From Nonomuraea aurantiaca (GTDB lineage Bacteria; Actinomycetota; Actinomycetes; Streptosporangiales; Streptosporangiaceae), in NCBI RefSeq assembly GCF_020215705.1, contig NZ_JAIWNB010000033.1, positions 1-64,000 of the forward strand: a stretch of DNA of 64,000 nucleotides. The letters are read 5' to 3'. Position 1 is the stretch's first letter. Each line of letters starts with the position of its first letter. A program made the position numbers and the translations under genes. This document shows, piece after piece, positions 18,468 through 27,421 of the stretch. The notes under the pieces were generated by a model. The model was not told the DNA's origin. It ran no database searches and saw nothing but the letters and a program-made list of their open reading frames with translations.

Positions 18468-18925
18468 ATGCTGGGGAAGACCTACGAATCACAAGCATGC
18501 TCGATCGCACGCTCGCTGGAGGTGATCGGCGAGCGCTGGAGCCTGTTGATCGTTCGCGACGCCCTGTTCGGGGGGCGACCCGTTACAGCGACTTCCAGCG
18601 CAACTTGGGCATCGCGACCAACATCCTCAAGGCTCGGCTCGACGGCTTCGCCGAGGCCGGGATCATGCGGCGCCACAGATACTCCCAGCAGCCCGAACTG
18701 TATGAGTACCTGCCGACCGACAAGGGGCAAGCGCTCGCACCCGCGCTCGTCGCGCTCTCCGAGTGGGGTGACCAGTGGGCGACCGACGGGGAACCGCCGA
18801 TCCTCTACGTCCACTCGGTGTGCGGCACCGGAGTCACCCAGCAGACGGTGTGCGCCCACTGCGGCCGGGTGAACGACCCGACCGAGATCCAGGCCACGAT
18901 CGGACCCGGCCAGTCCAATCCGTAG
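18468..18925 (+). pseudogene. HxlR-family regulator with a one-base frameshift
   Basis: The N-terminus MLGKTYESQACSIARSLEVI and GERWSLLIVRDALFGG is a standard HxlR winged-helix start. The continuation TRYSDFQRNLGIATNILKAR, then YEYLPTDKGQALAPALVALS, then VCAHCGRVNDPTEI lies in the next frame. The junction is a run of six Gs at about 18567-18572; a seventh would restore one continuous protein of about 152 residues. It is therefore either a very recent inactivation or a base-calling error. HxlR proteins respond to reactive electrophiles or redox signals; its divergent partner was an SRPBCC protein. Confidence 0.75.
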
Positions 18926-19208
18926 CACTCCCAGATCCCGGTCGAATATCGCCTGGCGTGAGAACCGCATTCAGAGTGGCAAGCGATCATTCGCAGGGTG
19001 AGCCCGAAGGACACCACGGCAGAGATTGGCGTGTCGCCAGGGGGTTGACGCGCTGGTTTCGACAGGTCGTGGGGTGAGCCCAAGCTTGCCTCGCCGGTGG
19101 GCGTCGTTCGATCGCGATGGCGATCCGCATGCCTATCTTCGCCTGCCATGTGTCAGATCTGCCATCCACCGTCTCGAGAAATCGTCAAGACCTGTGGACT
19201 AGAACGAC

Positions 19209-19574
19209 TCAGCTACCGGCGTTGCTCAGCCGGCGGTCGACGGCGGTGCGAACACGTCGTGTCCTTCCCTCGCTGGCGAGTAGCCGCAGAGCAGCCGGTG
19301 AGGTCAGGATCTGCACAGCCGTGCGCTGGAACCAGTCGGAGGCGGCAAGGACATCCTCCGACTTCCAAGGGGCGTTGACGGCGATCGACCTGAGTAGCGT
19401 CCATTCGTGCAGGCGGCGAACGAGGAACTCCTGCTCTCCCGCCTCCGTTGCCATGGCGTGGAACCAGCCGCCGAATCCGGGGTTGGTGAGCAACTGGTGT
19501 GCCCGTCGGTCCAGATGTCGGGCCACCGCCGACTGCGCCATCACCTCATCTGGATCGCGCAGGATCATCCGCAC
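19209..19574 (-). CDS. hypothetical protein inside the IS256-type element
   Basis: The open frame gives 121 residues from a GTG at 19574 (VRMILRDPDEVMAQSAVARH, then NPGFGGWFHAMATEAGEQEF and FLVRRLHEWTLLRSIAVNAP). Coding-like sequence continues upstream in frame (LRPLPQQLEDVCREDEAELV) to a TAA near 19665, 20 bases from the transposase stop, with no obvious start there. It could be a passenger gene of the element or the tail of a gene into which it inserted. No family recognised; a helical, soluble protein is likely. Confidence 0.45.
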   Translation of the reverse strand: MRMILRDPDEVMAQSAVARHLDRRAHQLLTNPGFGGWFHAMATEAGEQEFLVRRLHEWTLLRSIAVNAPWKSEDVLAASDWFQRTAVQILTSPAALRLLASEGRTRRVRTAVDRRLSNAGS

Positions 19575-19680
19575 CAGCTCGGCTTCGTCTTCTCGGCAGA
19601 CGTCCTCCAGCTGCTGAGGTAGCGGTCGAAGCGCTGATACTCGTCCTCGTCCGGCTGCTTACCGGTGTTGCTCCAGCCGC

Positions 19681-20390
19681 TCACGCTGCGACTTCTTCTG
19701 GGCGTTCGACGAGCTTGCCGTTGATGAAGGTCGTCCCGGTGCGGACCAGGGCGACGGGGTGGGGTGCGTTGAGCGCGCGCCAGCGGGCCTGGGCCGACTC
19801 GATCAGCTTGAACGCCATGGCCGGCCCGGTCGCCCGGGATCCGGGGCCTTTGGGGACCTTGGAGCGACCTCTGGCTTGCGGGAACACCTCACCCAGCGCT
19901 GCCCAGAATCCCAGGCCGCCGTCCCCGACGGCCGGCACCGGGGCGCGCATTCCCCGCCGTTGGCAGTCGCGCAGCAGGTCGGCCCACGACTCGGCCGACT
20001 CGTGGTAGCCGTCGGCCAGGGCGATCAGTTCTTTGCGGCCGTCGGCGGGCACGCCGATCATCACCAGCAGGCACAGCCGGTGTTCTTCAAGGCGAACGTT
20101 GACGTGCACGCCGCCGGCCCACAGGTAGACGTAGTCCACGGTCGACAGGCCGCGGTCGGCGAAGGCGCGCTGTTCGGCCTTCCACTGCTCGGTCAGCCGG
20201 GTGATGACCGGCGCGGACAGCCCGGCCGTGGAGCCGAGGAACTGCCCGAGCGCCGGTACGAAGTTTCCCGAGGTCAGGCCCGTGCTGGTAGAGCAGCGGC
20301 AGCACCTCGGTGATCTTCGGTGTCTTGCGTGCCCGGGGTGGCATGCGGCGGGCGCCTTCCCGACCGACGTTGGCGCGTCGGTCATGCATG
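19681..20390 (-). pseudogene. IS256-family transposase with internal deletion
   Basis: The recognisable parts are KITEVLPLLYQHG, then after a frame change near 20285 LTSGNFVPALGQFLGSTAGL and APVITRLTEQW. They are followed by VDYVYLWAGGVHVNVRLEEH and VIALADGYHES-like sequence (KELIALADGYHESAESWADL). The sequence then jumps to the C-terminal GPGSRATGPAMAFKLIESAQ and RWRALNAPHPVALVR. About 140 residues between the second catalytic block and the C-terminus, including the last DDE acid, are missing. It cannot transpose by itself. From 20462 to 20741 no gene is evident. Confidence 0.75.
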
Positions 20391-20741
20391 AGACTTACAT
20401 GATCATCGGGAAGGTGGACCTCTTCCCTGGAGATCCACAGGTTCTAAGCATTGCTCCACCGTCTCGCACCTGTGGGGCAGTGAGATGCTTGCGGGTCGTC
20501 GCATCACTTGCCTGCGCCGCGGTGCAGTACAGAGCTCCAGCCCGCGCTGCGTGGTGACGGCTCGGTCGAGGCGGAATCGCAGGCCTGATGGACTTACTGT
20601 CGAGGCCCACCAAGGGTCGCGGTTCGGCTCGATGCTCGATGCGGTGGCGCCATCACTGCCCGCTCAGGGCACATACCGGTGAAATGCCGGTGGGCGCTCC
20701 CGGTCGGTCCTGTGGCCGGGGCGATGGCGCGCATTCCCCTC

Positions 20742-21425
20742 TCAGAGGACCTTCATGAGGGCGGTGTGAGCATCGAGAATCGGCTCCCCGTGCCCGACGC
20801 AGGCCAGCGGCACGTCGATCTCCGCGAGCCGGCGGAAGGAACGCAGCATCTCGTCCCGGTCGAGGTTGAACACGCCGGGCATGACCTGCCCGCCGACGTG
20901 CGCGACGGTGTCGCCGGTGAAGAGCACGCCTGCGTGCGGCAGGTGCAGGGCAATGCTGCCGTCGGTGTGGCCGGGAGTGTGGATCACCCGGGCGCCGCCG
21001 CCGAAGTCGATCAGGTCACCGTCCTCCAGCTCGCGATCCACCCGGCAGGCAGGCGCGGGCGGCAGCAGGTGTGCGCCGAGGCTGCGGTGCAGGGCGCGCT
21101 CCTCGTCGGTGAAGAGCGGGGGCGGCGCGGGCCGTTCGCCACGGATCACCGGCGCTTCCAGCCGGTGAGCCAGCACGGTGACGTCCCCCCAGCCGGCGAT
21201 CTCGGCCGCGCCGCCGCAGTGGTCCTCGTGGAAGTGGGTGAGCACCACGCGCTTGACGTCAGCTCTACGAAGGCCCAACTCCTCCAGCGCCGTCGCGATC
21301 TCACCGCCGGACGTGGCGATGCCGGTGTCGACGAGCGTGAGCACGCCCGCGTCGTTCCACAGGTACGCCTGCCCGAACTCGAGCTGCAGCAGATGCAGCT
21401 CAGGACGGACTTCCACCATCTTCAT
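20742..21425 (-). CDS. MBL-fold metallo-hydrolase
   Basis: The protein has 227 residues, with an ATG at 21425 preceded by GGGGGGTAACGAG; a longer in-frame start would add an unlikely leader. The metallo-beta-lactamase motif HxHxDH is complete (THFHEDHCGG, His64, His66, Asp68, His69). Further ligands appear in VIHTPGHTDGSIALHLPHAG, LFTGDTVAHVGG and the final ACVGHGEPI. It is a zinc-dependent hydrolase of the broad glyoxalase II-like group; substrate not predictable. It is divergent from a LysR regulator, its likely controller. Confidence 0.88.
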   Translation of the reverse strand: MKMVEVRPELHLLQLEFGQAYLWNDAGVLTLVDTGIATSGGEIATALEELGLRRADVKRVVLTHFHEDHCGGAAEIAGWGDVTVLAHRLEAPVIRGERPAPPPLFTDEERALHRSLGAHLLPPAPACRVDRELEDGDLIDFGGGARVIHTPGHTDGSIALHLPHAGVLFTGDTVAHVGGQVMPGVFNLDRDEMLRSFRRLAEIDVPLACVGHGEPILDAHTALMKVL

Positions 21426-21535
21426 CTCGTTACCCCCCTTTGGCAGCAGCCAGCCAACCGCGCAAGGCCCGGTGATGTCCAACAGCCATCCCGGCCGGAT
21501 TGACAACCGATGGTTTTGATTCCAGGCTCGTCGGT

Positions 21536-22477
21536 ATGGAGGCGGGCATCGAGGGCCTGCGCGCGTTCGTCGTCACCGCGCAGGAGTTGCACTTCGGGCA
21601 GGCGAGCCGGCGGCTGTTCATCAGCCAACAGGCGTTGTCGAAACGCATCCGCCGGCTGGAGCAGGCGCTCGCCGTGCCGTTGTTCGAGCGGACCACGCGT
21701 GCCGTGGAGCTGACCGAGGCGGGGCGACGGTTGCTGCCGCACGCCGTCGAGGCGGTGTCCGCGTTCGACCGGGCGATGCGCACGGTCCGCGCGGCGGACG
21801 AGCCGCTGCGGGTGGACGTGTACGACGAACGCTTCACACCGTTGCGGATCGTCCGCCAGGTGAGCGAACTCGACCCTCGGGTACGCGTCGAGCTCGGCAT
21901 GCGCCAGGGGCTGTCACCAGCGTTGCCGGCCTTGCGGCGTCAGGAGATCGACGCGGCGTTCGGACGGGTCCATGACACACCGGCGCCGTGGCCCGCCGAA
22001 CTGGCGAACCGGCTCGTCCACCTGGAGCCGATTCACGCGTTCGTCCCCGAGGACCACCGCCTCGCCGACAGGAGCGTGCTGCGGCCTGCCGACCTGCGCC
22101 AAGCGGGTATCGCCATGCCAGACCCGGCGGGCGCGGCGGAGTGGCGCGGCTACCTCGAACGGCTGGCCTCCCATTTCGGCATGCCGTTGCGGTTCAACGC
22201 CCCGGCCATCGGCCAGCGCCACCTCGTGGAGCAGTTCCTGACCGAGAAGGCGGCCGTCGGGCTGGGCGAGATGAGCATCGACGCGGCCGGCACCGGCCTG
22301 CGCCGCATCCCCATCATCGACCCGACCCCGCTTCTGCCCTGGTCAGTGGTCTGGCACCGGCACAACCCACGCCCCCTGCTGCGCACCCTGCTGAGGCACC
22401 TGCCGGCACCTCAACTCCCGCCACCTTCCGATTCGCGGGTCTGGGTCCCGGACGTCGATCTGATGCCCTTGTCGTGA
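21536..22477 (+). CDS. LysR-family transcriptional regulator
   Basis: The protein has 313 residues, with the ATG at 21536 chosen because it starts right at the conserved domain (MEAGIEGLRAFVVTAQELHF). The winged helix-turn-helix spans residues 4-62 (FGQASRRLFISQQALSKRIR, PLFERTTRAVELTEAGRRLL). The C-terminal two-lobed effector domain runs to the end. LysR proteins usually activate a divergent gene when bound to a co-inducer. The MBL hydrolase starts 110 bases away on the other strand, and CAACCGATGGTT (21504-21515) between them is a weak dyad. From 22478 to 22867 I see no gene. Confidence 0.88.
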   Translation: MEAGIEGLRAFVVTAQELHFGQASRRLFISQQALSKRIRRLEQALAVPLFERTTRAVELTEAGRRLLPHAVEAVSAFDRAMRTVRAADEPLRVDVYDERFTPLRIVRQVSELDPRVRVELGMRQGLSPALPALRRQEIDAAFGRVHDTPAPWPAELANRLVHLEPIHAFVPEDHRLADRSVLRPADLRQAGIAMPDPAGAAEWRGYLERLASHFGMPLRFNAPAIGQRHLVEQFLTEKAAVGLGEMSIDAAGTGLRRIPIIDPTPLLPWSVVWHRHNPRPLLRTLLRHLPAPQLPPPSDSRVWVPDVDLMPLS

Positions 22478-22867
22478 CAAGACTGGGCCTGCCATCGGTG
22501 ATTCCTCTGCTCGTACCCGCCGAGCAGGGTTCGGCGGCCGTCCGTTCCTGCGGTCGATGCCCTGATCAGCATGCTCGCCACGGGGCCGGCAGCTCTACGA
22601 CGACCGGGCGTACGGCGCCATCACGGAGCGGATGCCTGGGCGCGCACGGAATGGGACAGCCAGCGAGGCAACCATGACCTTCATCAATGCGGGTGTCCTC
22701 CAGGCCGATCTCCATCGATGCTTGGAGCACTGACAGCCTCGCAAACCACCTGCTCACCCGACGGCTGGAGGGAGAAGGGGACGCGCGGCGACCACATGGA
22801 GGTACAGGTCGACGGCCTGGCCATTGCCTTCGAGCAGCCGGGCGGCCTCATGATGTGGCCTCCTCCG

Positions 22868-23839
22868 TCAGGCCGTTGTCCACGGTCGAAGCTTGTCGGG
22901 GTTGAGTGTCGCCCAGATGCGCTTGATCCGATCGCCTGTGACGTCGAACGCCATCACCACCACGGTGATGCCCTTCGACTGAACCGCCAAGCCGGGCTGA
23001 CCGTTGACCGTGCACTCCAAGATCGTGACGTTGGGTGCCGCGTCGGCTCGACCAGCGAAGAAGTGCGCGATCTGCTCGGCGCCCTCGATCGGGCGGAGCG
23101 CTGCTGTGACGAATCCGCCGCCGTCGCCGGTCGCCGTGGCGTCGGGGGCCAGCAGGCCGATGAGGGCGTCGATGTCCTTGGCTTCCCAGGCATCTTTGAA
23201 GGCTCTGACGATGTCGGCGCGCTGGGCCGGCGGCACCGCGGGAGCCTGGGACTCGCGGATGCGATGGCGGGCCGAGGAGGCCAGCTGGCGGCACGCCGCG
23301 GGCGTACGGCCGACGATCTCGGCCACTTCGACGAAGGAGTAGCGGAAGACGTCATGCAGGATGAACGCCACGCGCTCGGCCGGAGTCATCGACTCCAGCA
23401 CGACGAGGAAGGCCATGTTGACCGACTCGTCGAGGGTGACCCGGTCGGCCGGGTCGGCGGTGGCGCTGCCCGGCTGACTGCTGATCCACTCCGTACGATC
23501 GGGCAGCGGCTCCGGGATCCATTCGCCGACATAGCTCTCCCGCCGGGCCCTTGCTGAGCCCAGCAGGTCGAGGCAGATACGGCTGGCGACCGTCGTGAGC
23601 CAGCCGGCGGGCGATTCGATGGCCTGCTGCTGTCGCCGGGACATGGCGTACCAGCGAGCGTACGTCTCTTGTACGACATCCTCGGCATCGGCCAGGGAGC
23701 CGAGGAGCCGGTAGGCGAGATTGATCAGCTGACGTCGCTCGCTCATGATCGCGCTCATGCCCGGATCGGGCTGGCCGTCTCCTTGCTCGGATGGGTGGGT
23801 CACGGTGCCACCGACTCCTTCGGTCGTATCTGCCCTCAC
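22868..23839 (-). CDS. ECF sigma factor of the ECF41 type with SnoaL-like C-terminal extension
   Basis: The protein has up to 323 residues; the start is uncertain (GTG at 23839, GTG at 23803, or ATGs near MSAIMSERRQ). Region 2 reads RLLGSLADAEDVVQETYARW and region 4 reads ESMTPAERVAFILHDVFRYS and EIVGRTPAACRQLASSARHR. A SnoaL/NTF2-like extension follows (FKDAWEAKDIDALIGLLAPD). It carries DGGG and NPDKL, the two motifs known for ECF41 extensions, which control the sigma factor without an anti-sigma protein. No anti-sigma gene is adjacent, in agreement. It is divergent from a WrbA-type gene, its probable target. Confidence 0.85.
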   Translation of the reverse strand: MRADTTEGVGGTVTHPSEQGDGQPDPGMSAIMSERRQLINLAYRLLGSLADAEDVVQETYARWYAMSRRQQQAIESPAGWLTTVASRICLDLLGSARARRESYVGEWIPEPLPDRTEWISSQPGSATADPADRVTLDESVNMAFLVVLESMTPAERVAFILHDVFRYSFVEVAEIVGRTPAACRQLASSARHRIRESQAPAVPPAQRADIVRAFKDAWEAKDIDALIGLLAPDATATGDGGGFVTAALRPIEGAEQIAHFFAGRADAAPNVTILECTVNGQPGLAVQSKGITVVVMAFDVTGDRIKRIWATLNPDKLRPWTTA

Positions 23840-23948
23840 CTAGTTCGACGAGACGTCGCACGAAAGTGTGAGGTCGGTGCGCCGCCTGACATTTCGGGAG
23901 GCTGTGTCGTCGTACTACTGAGACCGATTTCAAGGAGAGATACCGATC

Positions 23949-24557
23949 ATGGAACCCGTGCACGTCGCGATCGTTTACTACAGTGCCACAGGCACCGTGC
24001 ATGCCTTGGCACAAGCCGCCGCCGAGGGCGCGGAAAAGGCCGGAGCACACGTGCGGCTGCGCAAGGTCGCCGAACTGGCCCCGCCGCAGGCGATCAACGC
24101 CAACCCGGCCTGGGCCCAACACCTCCAGGACGCTGCCGACGTCGCCGAAGTCGGCCACGACGACCTGGAGTGGGCCGACGCGGTCCTGTTCGGAACCCCC
24201 ACCCGCTTCGGCAACCCGGCCAGCCAGCTGAGGGCGTTCATCGACACCACCGGCCCCCTGTGGTTCCAAGGCAAGCTAGCGGACAAGGTGTACTCGGCCT
24301 TCACCGCCTCTAACACCGCGCACGGCGGACAGGAGTCCACCCTCCTTGCGCTGGGGAACACCTTCTACCACTGGGGCGGCATCATCGTGCCCCCTGGCTA
24401 CACCGACCCTGTGCAGTTCCAGTCGGGCAATCCCTACGGCACCTCCCACGTGGCCGGCGATGGCCCACTTAGTGAGGTGGCCCTGCAGGCGGCCCGCTAC
24501 CAGGCCCGCCGTGTCGTCGAGACCGCCGCCGCCCTCAAGGCCGGCCGCGACGCCTGA
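23949..24557 (+). CDS. WrbA-like NAD(P)H:quinone oxidoreductase
   Basis: This is a 202-residue flavodoxin-like protein with AAGGAGAG before the ATG. The FMN phosphate loop is YYSATGTVHALAQAA. The second flavin loop is FGTPTRFGNPASQLRAFIDT and the third segment reads FTASNTAHGGQESTLLALGN, all typical for WrbA (FMN-dependent two-electron reduction of quinones). It is divergent from the ECF41 sigma gene; ECF41 factors are often linked to small oxidoreductases, so control by that sigma is likely. TGACATT (23887) and CGTC (23908) could be its -35 and -10 elements (weak). Confidence 0.88.
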   Translation: MEPVHVAIVYYSATGTVHALAQAAAEGAEKAGAHVRLRKVAELAPPQAINANPAWAQHLQDAADVAEVGHDDLEWADAVLFGTPTRFGNPASQLRAFIDTTGPLWFQGKLADKVYSAFTASNTAHGGQESTLLALGNTFYHWGGIIVPPGYTDPVQFQSGNPYGTSHVAGDGPLSEVALQAARYQARRVVETAAALKAGRDA

Positions 24558-24580
24558 TCCACCACGGCACACCGACGAGG

Positions 24581-24601
24581 GCGTCGCCGGGCCGGCGACG
24601 C
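24581..24601 (+). terminator. hairpin after the WrbA-like gene
   Basis: GCGTCGCC at 24581-24588 pairs with GGCGACGC at 24594-24601 around a five-base loop, 24 bases after the stop. A plausible intrinsic terminator. Confidence 0.6.
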
Positions 24602-24721
24602 GTCAGGTTGTGAGAAGCGTCCGTGGCACCTCACCCTCCAGAGGGCTGTGCCGGGCTACTGAGACCCCATGGACCGGCGCCAGAAGAGCTGGATGCGGTC
24701 AGAATTCTGAACGGAGGATCG

Positions 24722-25159
24722 ATGACGTCGTACGATTCCGAGGTTAGAGCGCTCCTGGACACCCGAGTCGATGCCTGCCAGGCAAAGGACATTGATCGAC
24801 TCATGTCACTATATTCTCCCGACATCGTCTATTACGATGTCGTTCCCCCTCTCCAGTTCACGGGATCCGATGAAGTCCGCCGCAACTTTGTACGGTGGTT
24901 TGACGAGTACGACGGCCCCATCGGCCTGGAAACGCACGACTTGACCGTTGTGACGAGCGCAGAAGTCGCCTCCGCGCACATGCTTCACCTGGACACCGGA
25001 ACGCGCAAGAACGGACTCGATGGTGCAGTATGGCTACGATCAACCGTCTGCTGCCGACGGTCGAACGACAAGTGGCTGATCACGCACGAACACATTTCAC
25101 TGCCGATCAACCCTGATCGTTCATGGGTCCTGGAGGGTCGCCTTACAGAACCGGGCTGA
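24722..25159 (+). CDS. SnoaL/NTF2-like protein
   Basis: The protein has 145 residues, with the ATG preceded by ACGGAGG. It starts MTSYDSEVRALLDTRVDACQ and has the cone-shaped alpha+beta barrel pattern of SnoaL-like proteins: KDIDRLMSLYSPDIVYYDVV, FTGSDEVRRNFVRWFDEYDG and DKWLITHEHISLPINPD. These proteins act as cyclases, isomerases or small-molecule binding proteins. No catalytic assignment is possible. It stands alone after the WrbA terminator. Confidence 0.75.
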   Translation: MTSYDSEVRALLDTRVDACQAKDIDRLMSLYSPDIVYYDVVPPLQFTGSDEVRRNFVRWFDEYDGPIGLETHDLTVVTSAEVASAHMLHLDTGTRKNGLDGAVWLRSTVCCRRSNDKWLITHEHISLPINPDRSWVLEGRLTEPG

Positions 25160-26190
25160 TCTGTAGGTGCGGCGAGTTCCCTCCATCCCATACTCACGGG
25201 CGGGCACCGTCCTTGCTGACCTGCACCGAGGTCCCTGATGTCCAGGCACGACGCCGCCCGGCCGACGTCACGCCTCCCGCCGCCCAGGTAGGCGCCTGGG
25301 ACGCCGGGCCTGGGCGTAGGCAGCTCCGCCCGCAGCACACCCTGCCGCCGCGACAAAAGGTCAACTTCCTGTTGAATCCCGCATTCCGCAAGTAGTTCAT
25401 CCGGCGGCATATGGGAGGTCGGCGAACGTGCAGTGAACGCCTCCAACCATTTGCATGAGCCGCACCCGCACCGAGCGAATCGGGCGACATCAATAAGGCA
25501 ACTCAGCGAGGGTGATCGTACAACGGCCACGTCACATGGATGTGTGCCGTTCTCCGGCCTTGACAGTACTGGCCAGGTCATCCCCAGAGAGACTGGATCG
25601 GTGACAGGTGTGCGCACATCTCGTTGCTGGTCGGGGAGCTCTGCTCGCGCAATCGGACAACGACTGTAGGGCGCGTCGCAACGCGATGCCGAGGCGCTTG
25701 CCTGTAGAGGCATGCGCCCGCCGACGGCGCTTCAGTGGTGCGGGCTCAGGACTGGGCTTCGGGTCTCTCGTACACGGCGACGCCAAGGCTGGCCGACCGC
25801 CGCTGGAACTCAGGGATGGGCGCGGTCAGCGACAGATTGGGGAGCGGAGGGCCGAGCAGGCGAGCAGGATGGAGGTGTTGCGCGGACATCGGGAACGGAT
25901 GCTCACCCAGATGCACGAACTCGACTCTCCTCAGTCATCTCGCCTTCGTGGACGCAGCGTGTCTTCACTGCCCGGCGATCACTATGGCCGACCTGACGCC
26001 CTGCTCCGGATACGGGTCGTTCCGCCTGAGTATCGGGATGTGGTGATCGCTAAGGCATCGTTCGATTGACGCCTGATCACTTCCCCGACCGGCACCGGAC
26101 CGGCGGGTGGCAGCCGAGAGACATCGGACAACACAGCCTTCTCGCTGGTATGCAGCGCGTACGCCGAGTGCCGCGTCGACGTCGAGCGAA
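25160..26190. other. 1-kb gap, possibly with a MerR-type remnant
   Basis: No frame here is convincing. On the plus strand at about 25820-25925 the translation QIGERRAEQASRMEVLRGHR followed by ERMLTQMHELDS resembles the C-terminal coiled coil of MerR-family regulators, without any helix-turn-helix upstream. The rest (25160-25700 and 25930-26190) gives only short, compositionally random frames. It is best read as decayed DNA. Confidence 0.3.
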
Positions 26191-26244
26191 GCGCAACTCT
26201 AGGGTTGCGCTCCAGGAGTCCGATGTGCAACTATAGAGTTGCGC
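26191..26244. promoter_or_regulatory. tandem ArsR-type operators before the SRPBCC-ArsR operon
   Basis: GCGCAACTCTAGGGTTGCGC (26191-26210) and GTGCAACTATAGAGTTGCGC (26225-26244) are two near-perfect 20-bp palindromes sharing the core GCAACTnTAGnGTTGC, 34 bases apart (start to start). They lie 27 bases before the operon start. TATAGA at 26232 inside the second site could be the -10 element, so binding would block the polymerase. Autoregulation by the ArsR protein of the operon is the obvious inference. Confidence 0.8.
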
Positions 26245-26270
26245 GACAAACAGCAACAGAAGGAGACCTG

Positions 26271-26714
26271 ATGAGCGAGGATCGGATCGAACGCGACACC
26301 TTGATCGAGGCGCCCTTGGAGCGGGTGTGGTCGCTGGTGTCGGTGCCCGGGTTCTGGGTGGCCGACGAGGCGTCCGTGGCCGGCACCGTGGCCACGGAAG
26401 GCGCGACGTTGGTCGCGAAGAATGCCAATCTGGGCGAGGTGTCGGTGCGGGTGGAGAAAGTCCAGCCGCCCACCTACGTGGCATACCGGTGGGCCAGCGC
26501 GTTCCCGGGCGAGGCGCTGCGCGCGGACAACAGCACCCTGGTGGAGTTCAGTTTGAGCACGGAAGGCGGCAAGACGCGCCTGCGCGTCGTCGAGAGCGGG
26601 TTCGCGGCGCTGAGCATGTCCGAGGAATTGCGCGACCAGACGGTACGGTTCAACATCAGCGGCTGGCCTCAGGTGTTCGACGCGATCAAGGCCCGCGCCG
26701 AACAGGCCGGGTGA
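26271..26714 (+). CDS. SRPBCC-domain protein (AHSA1/START-like)
   Basis: The protein has 147 residues with GAAGGAGACCTG before the ATG. It starts MSEDRIERDTLIEAPLERVW, the usual opening of START-like proteins. LRADNSTLVEFSLSTEGGKT and the long C-terminal helix (RFNISGWPQVFDAIKARAEQ) complete the hydrophobic-ligand fold. It is the first gene of a two-gene operon; its stop overlaps the ArsR start by four bases (GTGA), so the two are translationally coupled. This SRPBCC-ArsR pairing is common in actinobacteria. Ligand unknown. Confidence 0.85.
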   Translation: MSEDRIERDTLIEAPLERVWSLVSVPGFWVADEASVAGTVATEGATLVAKNANLGEVSVRVEKVQPPTYVAYRWASAFPGEALRADNSTLVEFSLSTEGGKTRLRVVESGFAALSMSEELRDQTVRFNISGWPQVFDAIKARAEQAG

Positions 26715-27067
26715 CCACACAGGAAGGTCGCGACGCCGCCGAGGCGGTCGACAGCATCCTGGCCGCACTGGCCGACCCGACGCGACGCCAACTGCTCAAT
26801 GTGCTCGCCGCGCAAGGCGAGGCCACCGCGACGACGCTCGCCGAACAGCTGCCCGTCTCGCGGCAGGCGATAGTCAAACACCTCGCCGTCTTGGACGCCG
26901 CCGGCTTGGTTTCCGGCGGTCGGGCGGGACGCGAGGTGCGGTACGCGGTGCGGCCCGCCGCGCTGGATGCGGCTGCGCAGTGGATGACCGCTCTCGCGGC
27001 CGACTGGGATCGGCGACTGGCGAACATCAAGCGCATCGCTGAGGCTGCCGATCGGGAACAGGACTAG
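26711..27067 (+). CDS. ArsR-family transcriptional regulator
   Basis: The protein has 118 residues from a GTG overlapping the upstream stop. The winged helix reads ILAALADPTRRQLLNVLAAQ, TATTLAEQLPVSRQAIVKHL and GLVSGGRAGREVRYAVRPAA. No cysteine metal site is present, so a metal is not the likely signal. It is coupled to the SRPBCC gene and is the probable binder of the two palindromes at 26191-26244, which would give a self-repressing operon. Confidence 0.88.
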   Translation: MTTQEGRDAAEAVDSILAALADPTRRQLLNVLAAQGEATATTLAEQLPVSRQAIVKHLAVLDAAGLVSGGRAGREVRYAVRPAALDAAAQWMTALAADWDRRLANIKRIAEAADREQD

Positions 27068-27151
27068 CCACCAGCAGCTAATGATCACATCTGCCGGCCG
27101 CTTGACGATCCCGCGAGTAGGCCAGGGCAGGTCTGGAAAAGAGCTTACGGC

Positions 27152-27173
27152 ACACCCCCGCGCTCAGGGGTGT
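27152..27173 (+). terminator. hairpin after the ArsR gene
   Basis: ACACCCC at 27152-27158 pairs with GGGGTGT at 27167-27173, with flanking bases AGC/GCT extending the potential pairing. It lies in the 350-base gap before the MFS gene, which otherwise shows nothing I can assign. Confidence 0.5.
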
Positions 27174-27421
27174 ACTGAGCCTGCCCTGAATTCGCGCGAA
27201 CACAGGTGGAACGTAACCGAGCGTGTGGCTACCCATCCGCTGATCGCACTGTGACCAGACCAGTGCGGGCGCGCACCGCAGAAGGCCGCACGGCGGCCGC
27301 AGGGCGGTAATCAACGCAAACATCCCACCACGACACCGCCGCATGTCTGCGACCCGTCAGACCGGCTCGACGACCTGCTGAAGGTTGGCCGCACCGGGTC
27401 CTTGAGAAAGGAAACCTTCTC

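Larger units (their letters stand above)
19183..20461 (-). mobile_element. IS256-type element, decayed, with a second frame
   Basis: An IS256-type transposase remnant (19681-20390) and a second frame (19209-19574) lie between ends that resemble each other in inverted orientation. The left end has AAT-N8-CCTGTGGA around 19180-19200 and the right end has the complement TCCACAGG-N8-ATT around 20434-20453. About 14 of 19 bases match by eye. The boundaries are approximate and no target duplication was identified. Confidence 0.5.

Noticed and set aside
22571..23557. 328-codon plus-strand frame
   Set aside because: Antisense to the ECF41 sigma gene; no domain.
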